Source: an uncultured Oscillospiraceae bacterium (GTDB lineage Bacteria; Bacillota; Clostridia; Oscillospirales; Oscillospiraceae). Taken from it: a DNA stretch of 29,495 nt. The translations under genes were made by a program, and so were the position numbers. The notes beneath the pieces are model-generated. The model searched no databases. It saw nothing but the letters and a program-made list of their open reading frames with translations, and had not been told where the DNA came from. Shown here piece after piece: positions 22,919-29,495 of the stretch (position 1 is its first letter; each line of letters starts with the position of its first letter). The DNA lies in NCBI GenBank assembly GCA_934615645.1, contig CAKTTR010000022.1:1-29495 (forward strand), read 5' to 3'.

Positions 22919-23880
22919 AGCCAGATCCTCCAAATCACCAGGGGCAGTACATCAAAAAGTAAAAGGGCCAGCAGCGCCGTCAGCAGGGCAAGATCGTTGG
23001 CCCGCTTGACATCCCGGCGGCAGATGGGCCGCACCGCGTCGCCAATGGTCGGCTTGACCACCGGCTTGCCGAAATAGAGATGCGTTCCGCCCAGCTGCAG
23101 GCCCAGCGCCCCGGCGCAGGCCGCCTCGGTATGGGCGGAGTTGGGGGATTTGTGATTCCTTCGGTCCCGGAAGAAGACGCGCAGCGCGCCGTGGCCGTCA
23201 AAGCCGCAAAAGGCCGCCAGGCACATCAAAAAGCCCGCCACCCGGGCCGGGACCCAATTACAGGCATCATCCAGCAGCGCCGAGGCCCGGCCAAAATTCA
23301 GGTACCGCTCGTTCTGGTAGCCCACCGTCGAATCCAGCGTGTTGACCGCCTTGTAGCACATGCCGCCCACCGGCCCCAGGACCGCCGCCCACAGCAGCGG
23401 GGCCAGAATGCCGTCGGCCGCGTTCTCCGCCACCGTCTCGACATCCGCCGCCAAGACCTCGGCCTCTGTCAGCTGTGCCGTGTCCCGCCCGACGACCATG
23501 CTGACCGCCCGGCGGGCATCGTCCAGCGTCCCATGCTCCAGGGCTCGGATGACCTTCATCGTCTCCCGCCGCAGGGATTTTGTCGCCAAAATCTGCCAGG
23601 AGATGACGACCTCCAGCGCAAACCGCGCCGCCGGATGCAGCAGCCCCGCCAAAAACAGGCACAGCCCCGTGGTAAGCCCCGTCAGCCCGACTGTCAAGGC
23701 AGCCAGCCAGACCCCGGCGCGGCGCTCTCCCCGCTCCGTTGTGGGGAAGCAGCGGCGCAGCGCCGCCTCCAGCTTGCCGATTAGCCAGCCGATACCCTGG
23801 ACCGGGTGCGGCAGCCACCGGGGGTCCCCCAGCAGCAGGTCGACACCAAAGCCCAGCAGTAATGCAGTTAGATGGTTCAT
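22915..23880 (-). CDS. cbiB: Adenosylcobinamide-phosphate synthase (CbiB)
   Basis: 321 residues from the ATG at 23880, with CGGAG about 9 nt upstream; the open frame further upstream lies in the riboswitch leader. This integral membrane protein links the aminopropanol (phosphate) arm to adenosylcobyric acid. Typical segments are DLLLGDPRWLPHPVQGIGW near the N-terminus, ADVETVAENAADGI, GGMCYKAVNTLDSTVGYQN and NSAHTEAACAGALGLQLGG. It is the first gene after the cobalamin riboswitch, so its operon is repressed when cobamide is plentiful. It overlaps cobD by 4 nt. Confidence 0.94.
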   Translation of the reverse strand: MNHLTALLLGFGVDLLLGDPRWLPHPVQGIGWLIGKLEAALRRCFPTTERGERRAGVWLAALTVGLTGLTTGLCLFLAGLLHPAARFALEVVISWQILATKSLRRETMKVIRALEHGTLDDARRAVSMVVGRDTAQLTEAEVLAADVETVAENAADGILAPLLWAAVLGPVGGMCYKAVNTLDSTVGYQNERYLNFGRASALLDDACNWVPARVAGFLMCLAAFCGFDGHGALRVFFRDRRNHKSPNSAHTEAACAGALGLQLGGTHLYFGKPVVKPTIGDAVRPICRRDVKRANDLALLTALLALLLFDVLPLVIWRIWL

Positions 23881-23934
23881 GCGTTCAAACTCCGATCTTT
23901 TGGTTTCTCTTACGTTCTCTTCCGCTGCCCGGAC

Positions 23935-23984
23935 AAAAAAAGAAGCAGCCTGCCAGCTGCTCTGCAAAAAGGCGCCTGCGCCTT
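23935..23984 (-). terminator. Tandem terminator hairpins in the cbiB leader (riboswitch expression platform)
   Basis: Reading the minus strand, AAGGCG/CGCCTT (23969-23984) is followed by a T-run, and then AGCAGC/GCTGCT (23944-23961) is followed by TCTTTTTTT (23935-23943). Both sit between the cobalamin aptamer and the cbiB ATG, which fits transcription attenuation when cobalamin binds. Confidence 0.7.
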
Positions 23985-24019
23985 CCAAAATGCAACTGAG
24001 TCCCGCAGCCATTTTCCAA

Positions 24020-24187
24020 AGTCACGCAGGTCTCCTGGCTCCAGCTCATCGCGCGGCGCGCCTTCTCAGGGACGCCGCCCCAATGGCATTCTGCGCTGCG
24101 CTCTCTGTTACAGTGACGGGTCCGCTTCGGCCTTGCACCGAATTCCCTGCCGCCCCTTTCCCAAAAAGGGCGATGTGCCTTTCTATT
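24020..24187 (-). ncRNA. Cobalamin riboswitch upstream of cbiB
   Basis: On the minus strand the conserved elements appear in order: GGGAATTCGGTGCAAGG (24131-24147), CCGTCACTGTAA, GCCATTGG, GAAGG, and the B12 box GAGCCAGGAGACCTGC (about 24026-24042). It begins just after a near-consensus promoter and ends before the terminator hairpins and cbiB. Binding of adenosylcobalamin or a related cobamide should lower expression of the cbiB-hemL genes. Confidence 0.9.
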
Positions 24188-24194
24188 TCTTTTA

Positions 24195-24223
24195 ACTATA
24201 AACGGCGCGTTTTCCCCTGTCAA
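24195..24223 (-). promoter_or_regulatory. Near-consensus sigma-A promoter for the riboswitch-cbiB operon
   Basis: TTGACA (24218-24223) and TATAGT (24195-24200) are separated by exactly 17 nt on the minus strand. The predicted start, near 24187, is at the 5' edge of the cobalamin riboswitch. Confidence 0.85.
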
Positions 24224-25104
24224 TGCCCATTGGCCATTTTTCTGAAAAAAGCACAAGAAGGCCTCCGCAAACGTGCAGCGCCGCGCACCGGGGCGCCCAG
24301 GGCGCGGCGCTGTATTTTCTTAGAACGTGACCGTCCGCTGCAGCTTAAGGCGCTCCTCGCCGAAGACGGCGGGGGGCACACCCTTACGCCAATCTCTCTG
24401 ATTTGCTTCTCCGCAAGCAAAAGGCCAAGCAGCAGAGCATTATCGTTCCCTGCCTGGCTGCAATGAAATGTTTCTATATGGCAGCTTAACACAAAAATAA
24501 TGCAATTTTATCATAGCTTTTTAGAGAAAAATACGATATAATATGGATAGAATCCTGGGAGGAGGCTTCCTTGCGTCCATAGACGCTGGCGCACAGCATA
24601 CGCTTTATTCTCCAATATTTGTCTATTCTTTTGCGCCACCGGGCAGCAGGTGGGCAGCCTATTCCGGCGGCAGACGGGCAGCAGCTTTCCCGCCTGCGGC
24701 AGCCAAGCCGTTGCCTGTGAAAAGCAGCCAGGCAAACGCTTGTAAAAACCAGAACGTGCAACGATGTACGCAACAGTGCCATGGTGTAATGTTGCCATGG
24801 TGCTAGGATGTAATGATGCAAAAAAGGCAGGTGATGTAACAGCAAAAGAGATCATTCCCCCAGTGAACCGTGTCGCTTAGAAAGGGGCAACGGAACCCCC
24901 AACGCAGTCTGTGCTGACTTCAAAGCAAAGCTGCAGCAAGCACGCCACGAGCAAAGCCTTCGACTTACACGGTGGATAAAATCGCTTTCCACCGCCGGAC
25001 GCGATTGCAGTTGCAGCATTCTTAAAGCCATTGAAACGACTGCCAATACCCGAACTATTCGCTTAAAATTAATTCAAATTTAATTCTAACGGGGAGGAAT
25101 CAAA
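24224..25104. other. Long non-coding stretch upstream of the SLH protein gene
   Basis: About 880 nt with no gene I can support. It holds a perfect 11-bp hairpin, CAGCGCCGCGC (reverse-paired with 24302-24312), at 24276-24312; an exact TATAAT at 24537-24542 with a weak -35; and two direct copies of GCCATGGTG (24778-24786 and 24794-24802). The last 90 nt are AT-rich and probably contain the SLH gene promoter. The short open frames on either strand show no recognisable family. Confidence 0.5.
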
Positions 25105-27225
25105 ATGAAAACAAGAAAAGCACGCCGCTGTACCGCGCTGCTATCATTGGCGCTGATCCTTTGCCTGCTGCTGGGCACGACAGCCCTGGCAGCCGAAAAT
25201 CCGTTCCACGATGTAAACAGCTCGGACTATTTTTATGAACCGGTTCTATGGGCGGTGGAGAATGGCGTAACCGCCGGTGTGACGCCGACGAGCTTTGCGC
25301 CGAATGCCCCCTGTACCCGGGGCCAGACCGTCGCCTTCCTCTGGCGCGCCTTGGGCAAGCCTACGCCCCAGAAAACAGAAAACCCCTTTACGGATGTTGC
25401 AGCCAGCGCCTATTACTATACTCCGGTCCTCTGGGCCGTAGAAAAGGGCGTGACCTATGGCATCTCAGCAACGCAGTTCGGCCCAGAGGCCACCGTGACC
25501 CGGAGCCAGGTCGTAACGTTCCTTTGGCGGGCGGCCGGCTCTCCCGCTGCTGCTACCAGCACAAACCCCTTTACGGATGTGCGGGCATCGGAGTATTATT
25601 ATAAAGCCGTTCTGTGGGCGGCGGAAAAAGGCATCACCGCTGGTGTGACGCCCACAAGCTTTGCACCAAACGCCCCCTGCACAAGAGCGCAGATTGTCTC
25701 TTTCCTGCACCGGTATATCACCAAAGTTGTATCGCCGGCACCCCTTCCGTTGACGATCGTCCAGCAGCCGCAAAGCAGCACGGTAGCGCCGGGCGAGATT
25801 TTCCAATCGATGCATATTTCCATTTCCGGCGGCAAGGCTCCCTATGTCTACAGAGCCGAGGGCTTTGATACCGGCAGCAACACCTGGATTGATGTCCGCA
25901 CCAGCGAACCGACAACGCAGACCAGTTGGAATCCCGGATTAACTGCTCGCGATAAGCCAGGGTCCGCTAATTATCACATTATCGTCACAGATGCCAACGG
26001 CGACCGCGTTGTTTCCGAGGAGGTTACCCTGTCCGTTTCAGGCGGCCCACTGCACATTACTGCTCACCCAAGCAATGCGACTGTCCAGCCCGGTGAAATG
26101 CTGACAACACTGACCATTCAAGTCTCCGGCGGTGTACCGAATTATTACTATTATCAAGCAGAAATGTATGTCGAAGGCACAGGGTGGAAGCTCCTCGGCG
26201 AGCACGAGAGTGTCTACACCCAGTGGAAATTTAACGGCAATGCGCCGACTACTGCCGGCACCTATCGCTATCGTATTTCAGTCACTGACAGCTCTGGAAC
26301 CAAGGTCACCTCCAATGAAGCCATCATTACCGTAAAAAGCGACCTGCGCATCACCGCCCACCCCACCGGTGCGACCGTCGCTCCCAACAGCAAGCTGACC
26401 ACCCTCAACATCTCAATTGCAGGCGGGAGCGAGCCCTATCATTATGCAAAGGAACAATACTATGAGGGCAGAGGCTGGATAATTATTGCCGAGCACCGCG
26501 ATGCAACCTTCACCACATGGAACTCCGGTGGAGCTGCTTCCTTGAAGGCGGGAACCTACCGCTACCGCCTCACAGCTACCGACGCCAGCGGCACCAAGGT
26601 CACCTCCAATGAAGCCATCATTACCGTAAAAAGCGACCTGCGCATCACCGCCCACCCCACCAATGCGACCGTTTCTCCAGGCAATTATTTAAATACGCTG
26701 AAAATTACAATTGCAGGTGGCGTTGCTCCCTACTTTTATCGCGTCGAAGAGTATAAAAACGATATGTGGAGCGGAATTCATGGACAGCAAAACGTAACGG
26801 ATACCACTTGGACCACAACCTTACACGCGCCCATGGCAGAAGGGACTTATCGCTACCGCATAACCGTCCAAGACGACAGCGGAACCATAGTGACTTCTAA
26901 CGCGGCCGTGATCACAGTAAAAAGCAGGCTGCGCATCACTGCCCACCCCACCGGTGCGACCGTCGCTCCCAACAGCAAGCTGACTACCCTCAACATCTCA
27001 ATTGCAGACGGGATCAAGCCCTATCATTACGTAAAGGAACAATACTATGAGGGCAGAGGCTGGATGATTATTGCCGAGCACCGCGATGCAACCTTCACCA
27101 CATGGAACTCCGGTGGAGCCGCTTCCTCGAAGCCGGGAACCTACCGCTACCGTCTCACCGTTACCGACGCCAGCGGCGGCAAGGTTATCTCCAACGAGGC
27201 GACTATTACGGTAAAAGGCAATTAG
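25105..27225 (+). CDS. S-layer homology surface protein with five Ig-like repeats
   Basis: 706 residues. A signal peptide (1-30: basic MKTRKARR, hydrophobic core, ALAA cut) precedes three SLH motifs (about 31-86, 90-148, 150-208). Each runs from F-x-DV to a TR-x-Q-x-V-x-FL-type end; they normally anchor proteins to pyruvylated cell-wall polymers. Residues from about 212 to the end form five Ig-like repeats of roughly 95 residues, starting near LTIVQQP, LHITAHP, LRITAHP, LRITAHP and LRITAHP and ending TVKS or similar. GGGGAGGAA lies just before the ATG. The third and fifth repeats are nearly identical in DNA, a sign of recent internal duplication or conversion. Secreted, cell-wall bound; ligand unknown. 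Confidence 0.88.
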   Translation: MKTRKARRCTALLSLALILCLLLGTTALAAENPFHDVNSSDYFYEPVLWAVENGVTAGVTPTSFAPNAPCTRGQTVAFLWRALGKPTPQKTENPFTDVAASAYYYTPVLWAVEKGVTYGISATQFGPEATVTRSQVVTFLWRAAGSPAAATSTNPFTDVRASEYYYKAVLWAAEKGITAGVTPTSFAPNAPCTRAQIVSFLHRYITKVVSPAPLPLTIVQQPQSSTVAPGEIFQSMHISISGGKAPYVYRAEGFDTGSNTWIDVRTSEPTTQTSWNPGLTARDKPGSANYHIIVTDANGDRVVSEEVTLSVSGGPLHITAHPSNATVQPGEMLTTLTIQVSGGVPNYYYYQAEMYVEGTGWKLLGEHESVYTQWKFNGNAPTTAGTYRYRISVTDSSGTKVTSNEAIITVKSDLRITAHPTGATVAPNSKLTTLNISIAGGSEPYHYAKEQYYEGRGWIIIAEHRDATFTTWNSGGAASLKAGTYRYRLTATDASGTKVTSNEAIITVKSDLRITAHPTNATVSPGNYLNTLKITIAGGVAPYFYRVEEYKNDMWSGIHGQQNVTDTTWTTTLHAPMAEGTYRYRITVQDDSGTIVTSNAAVITVKSRLRITAHPTGATVAPNSKLTTLNISIADGIKPYHYVKEQYYEGRGWMIIAEHRDATFTTWNSGGAASSKPGTYRYRLTVTDASGGKVISNEATITVKGN
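26334..27122 (+). repeat. Near-identical internal repeats encoding Ig units 3 and 5
   Basis: The stretch starting near 26345 (unit 3) recurs with few changes 585 nt later, near 26930 (unit 5), for about 190 nt, including the shared segments AACAATACTATGAGGGCAGA and CACCGCGATGCAACCTTCAC. The end of unit 2 and the end of unit 3 also share a long identical junction (about 26290-26370 and 26590-26660). Confidence 0.8.
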
Positions 27226-27434
27226 GAGGCTGGCGCCCAAGGTGCGCTCCGGCGCAAGCATGCGCATTTCTGACGATTGTAGCAGCTGATAACGGTCATC
27301 CCACGAGCTAACAGGCCACCACTCCGGCCTGCGCAGCTAATTCAGCAACCGGAGCATGCCCGATTTTTTCTTCACATATTCAAACCTACAGGCGTTTCCC
27401 TCCGCTACAGTATTCCGTCCATAATCCAGAAAAT

Positions 27435-27476
27435 GGTGCGGGGCAAGCCTTCGCCGCTTCCCCGCACCGCTTTTTT
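27435..27476 (+). terminator. Intrinsic terminator after the SLH/Ig gene
   Basis: GGTGCGGGG (27435-27443) pairs with CCCCGCACC (27460-27468), with an inner AAGC/GCTT, followed by GCTTTTTT. The gap 27226-27602 otherwise holds only a weak CAGGCC/GGCCTG dyad near 27311-27330. Confidence 0.85.
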
Positions 27477-27522
27477 GCCACATTTTGCACTGCGTTTAGG
27501 AATCCTGAATTCCGGATAACCG

Positions 27523-27562
27523 CGCCAAGCGGCAGGTACGAGGTCGTACCTGCCGCTTGGCG
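27523..27562 (-). terminator. 19-bp palindromic hairpin downstream of the Cys-repeat SLH gene
   Basis: CGCCAAGCGGCAGGTACGA (27523-27541) pairs perfectly with 27544-27562, leaving two unpaired bases (an effective loop of four or more). It sits 40 nt after the minus-strand stop. The T-run is poor on either strand, so it may be a bidirectional or Rho-assisted terminator, or an mRNA end-protecting structure. Confidence 0.55.
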
Positions 27563-27602
27563 TTCTGATTATTTCTATCGAATATGGCTTATATGGTTTG
27601 AT

Positions 27603-29495
27603 TTATTTTTCCACAATGTTCTTGACGAACCGCATCAGGATGGACGCGACCTGGGCCCGGGTCGCATAGCCCTGGGGATCGAGATAGGTCTCGCCGTCCG
27701 ATGCCAGCGTACCGGAGACAAGGCCCTCAGCATTCGCCCAGGCCAGGGCCCTGCGGGCATAGGCGGAGATATCATCCACATCCGGGAAGGCCGTCAGGTC
27801 CGCGACCTTGTCGGTGTCGTACTTCGCATTCTGCGCGTAGCGGTAGAGGATGGCCGCCAGCTGCTCCCGGGTGATGTTCCCATCGGGGGTGAATTTCGTC
27901 TCGGATGTGCCGTAGACGATGCCGTTCTGGTTCGCCCAAATCACGGCGCTGGCGTAATACGCGTCCGCCGGGACGTCCGTGAAGTTGTTCTTGACGTCCT
28001 TCACGCCGGGGCTGCCTGCCAGGCGGTACAGGACGGTGACAAGCATCGCCCGGGTCATGGCCAGGTCCGGGGAGAAGGTCTGGTCCGACGTACCGTAGAA
28101 CAGGCCGCTCTTGAGGACGAAGTCGATGCCCAGATGCGCCCAGTGGTTGCGGTCCGGCGCGTCCAGGAAGGCGTGGCTCGGGCAGCCCTCGCCACCGTCG
28201 CAGCTGCTTAGGGCGGGGATGATCGTCTCCCGTTCTGCGCCGCAGGCGGAGCAGGTCTGCAGGAGCAGGCCGGTGTGGGTCAGGGTCGGGGCCGTGACCG
28301 TCTCTCCGTCGTTCCAGGTGTGGCCGGTGGGCAGGGTGTAGTCCTCCTTGTAGCTGTCGCCGCAGGTGCAGGCGTAGGTCGTGAAGCCCATTGCGGTGCA
28401 GGTGGGCTTTGTCACCCGGGGGGTGTAGCTGTGGGGGATGCGGGCGATGGGCTCCGTGTGGGTTTGGCCGCAGGAGCAAGTGTAGGTCTTCTCGCCCTCG
28501 CTCGTGCAGGTCGGCTCCTTGGTGACGGTGCCGCTGCTGAATTTGTGGCCGGTGGGGGCGGTGTAGCCGTCGGTGTAGCTGCTGGTGCAGCGGGTGCAGG
28601 TGTGGGTCGTGTAGCCCGGGGCCTCGCAAGTGGGCGCCGTGACGGCGGCCTTGTAGTCATGGCCCAGGGGCGCGATATTCTCCAGCTTGGAGACATTGCC
28701 GCAGTCAGCGCATCTAAACTCCTTCACGCCGCTGGCGACGCAGGTCGCGGCCAGGATCGTCGTCTCCACATCGTGATGGCCCGTGGCGGGGATGACGGTC
28801 TGCTCTTTCAGGACGGTATCGCAGTCGCCGCAGATTTCGCCGTCGGTGAGACCCGTTGCCACACAGGTGGCGGCGTAGCCCTCGACCTTCACCGCCCGGT
28901 GCTTGCCCGTGGCGGGGATCGGCTCGCAGCCGTCGCCGATCGCGCCGCAGTTAGCGCAGATATAGCCTTCCGTCATGCCGTCCTTGGTGCAGGTGGCCGG
29001 GTAGCCGTCAACGTGCTCGGAATAGATATGGAACCCCAGGATGAGCCCCCCGCGAGACTCTTCCCCGCAGCGGCTGCAGCGGTAGCTGGGGCCCCTGCCG
29101 TTTGAGGTACAGGTCGCCGGATAACCCTGGTCTACAAGGACCATATCATGGCCCAGCTTCTCCAGCTCCTTCCGCTCCTTCTGCGCGCCGCAGTGCAGGC
29201 AGGTCTGGACCGACTCGCCGCCCTCCGTGCAGGTGGGCTCTTTGACGAACGACTCCAGATAGATATGGGACGCGGGCAGGACCGTGATGGTGAAGCTGAC
29301 CGGGCTGCCATTGGATGCAGTCAATTCGATGGTATGCGTACCCGCCGTCAGCGGCGCGTTCAAAAGCCCCGCGCCCTGGGAAATACGCACATACGGGTAA
29401 GTGATATTACTCTGCTTCTCCAGGCCGACGCACTGGTAGCTGTAGAGGCCAGTGAGATCGATATAATCCCCCTCGACATAGGTCCGCCGGACCGG
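27603..29495 (-). CDS. Surface protein with nine Cys-pair repeats and C-terminal SLH motifs, 5' end beyond window
   Basis: The frame is open to the right edge, giving 630 residues of a larger protein whose N-terminus (and presumably signal peptide) is outside. The visible start is an Ig-like or beta-sandwich segment ending FTITVLPA. Nine repeats of about 40 residues follow, each built on ATC/PTC-x-G-x-C-xx-CG and usually ending PxTGH or similar (for example EPTCTSEGEKTYTCSCG and APTCEAPGYTTHTCTRC). They resemble the zinc-ribbon-like repeats common in Firmicutes surface proteins. The C-terminal 190 residues hold three SLH motifs (HAFLDAPDRNHWAHLGIDF, FTDVPADAYYASAVIWA and FPDVDDISAYARRALAWA). 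In-frame GTG at 29390 is not the start, since the coding pattern continues upstream. Function beyond wall anchoring is unknown. Confidence 0.85.
   Translation of the reverse strand, partial: PVRRTYVEGDYIDLTGLYSYQCVGLEKQSNITYPYVRISQGAGLLNAPLTAGTHTIELTASNGSPVSFTITVLPASHIYLESFVKEPTCTEGGESVQTCLHCGAQKERKELEKLGHDMVLVDQGYPATCTSNGRGPSYRCSRCGEESRGGLILGFHIYSEHVDGYPATCTKDGMTEGYICANCGAIGDGCEPIPATGKHRAVKVEGYAATCVATGLTDGEICGDCDTVLKEQTVIPATGHHDVETTILAATCVASGVKEFRCADCGNVSKLENIAPLGHDYKAAVTAPTCEAPGYTTHTCTRCTSSYTDGYTAPTGHKFSSGTVTKEPTCTSEGEKTYTCSCGQTHTEPIARIPHSYTPRVTKPTCTAMGFTTYACTCGDSYKEDYTLPTGHTWNDGETVTAPTLTHTGLLLQTCSACGAERETIIPALSSCDGGEGCPSHAFLDAPDRNHWAHLGIDFVLKSGLFYGTSDQTFSPDLAMTRAMLVTVLYRLAGSPGVKDVKNNFTDVPADAYYASAVIWANQNGIVYGTSETKFTPDGNITREQLAAILYRYAQNAKYDTDKVADLTAFPDVDDISAYARRALAWANAEGLVSGTLASDGETYLDPQGYATRAQVASILMRFVKNIVEK

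Noticed and set aside
21857..23077. 406-codon plus-strand frame opposite cobD/cbiB
   Set aside because: Gln/Arg/Pro-rich shadow typical of the complement of GC-rich genes.
24320..24440. Minus-strand tail reading as a possible protein C-terminus ending LKLQRTVTF
   Set aside because: Only about 40 codons without a start or any family I can name; could be chance or a decayed fragment.
24543..24806. 87-codon plus-strand frame directly after the TATAAT box
   Set aside because: Its ATG lies inside the promoter region, so it cannot be translated from that transcript, and the sequence matches nothing known to me.

Overview
The window is GC-rich and densely coded. It looks like the chromosome of an anaerobic, acetogen-like Clostridia member; a gut-type Oscillospirales/Ruminococcaceae relative is my best guess. 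The reasons are Wood-Ljungdahl (acetyl-CoA pathway) genes, Clostridia-type fused tetrapyrrole genes, a THF riboswitch on folT, strong AGGAGG ribosome binding sites and S-layer (SLH) surface proteins. The genus is inference. No rRNA, tRNA, CRISPR array, phage or transposase was seen.

Left part (1-6133). A minus-strand operon runs leftward as metF, cooC, acsD and a large acsC gene. acsC reads in frame, without a stop, into an acsE methyltransferase domain that continues past the left edge. Upstream lie cooT and a small His-rich gene behind a perfect TTGACA-17-TATAAT promoter. A CsoR-type metal sensor with a His-rich N-terminus is divergent from them. Together these look like the methyl branch of the acetyl-CoA pathway plus nickel handling for CO dehydrogenase/acetyl-CoA synthase.

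Middle left (6159-9482, plus strand). A DUF975-type membrane protein ends at a clear terminator. A THF riboswitch then precedes folT and folC (folate uptake and polyglutamylation), which overlap by ATGA. A cluster of hairpins fills 9458-9728.

Middle (9739-24223, minus strand). Two tetrapyrrole/cobamide gene sets run leftward. A near-consensus promoter and a cobalamin riboswitch with terminator hairpins lead into cbiB-cobD-cobQ-hemA/sirC-hemC-cobA/hemD-hemB-hemL, which make the aminopropanol arm, cobyric acid, 5-aminolevulinate, uroporphyrinogen III and precorrin-2/sirohydrochlorin. Next comes a TIM-barrel isomerase-like gene, then cobT-cobU-cobS-a minimal CobU-like protein-a CobC-like phosphatase with a Cys-rich tail (nucleotide-loop assembly). 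Most junctions are 1-4 nt overlaps or gaps, implying translational coupling. The ring-contraction cbi genes and hemE are not in the window.

Right part (24224-29495). A largely non-coding stretch precedes a plus-strand SLH protein with five Ig-like repeats. This converges on a minus-strand surface protein, N-terminus beyond the right edge, with nine Cys-pair repeats and three SLH motifs. Strong hairpins lie between the two.

Overall, the locus joins a corrinoid/THF/nickel-dependent methyl-transfer machine with supply and sensing of its three cofactors: nickel, folate and cobamide.
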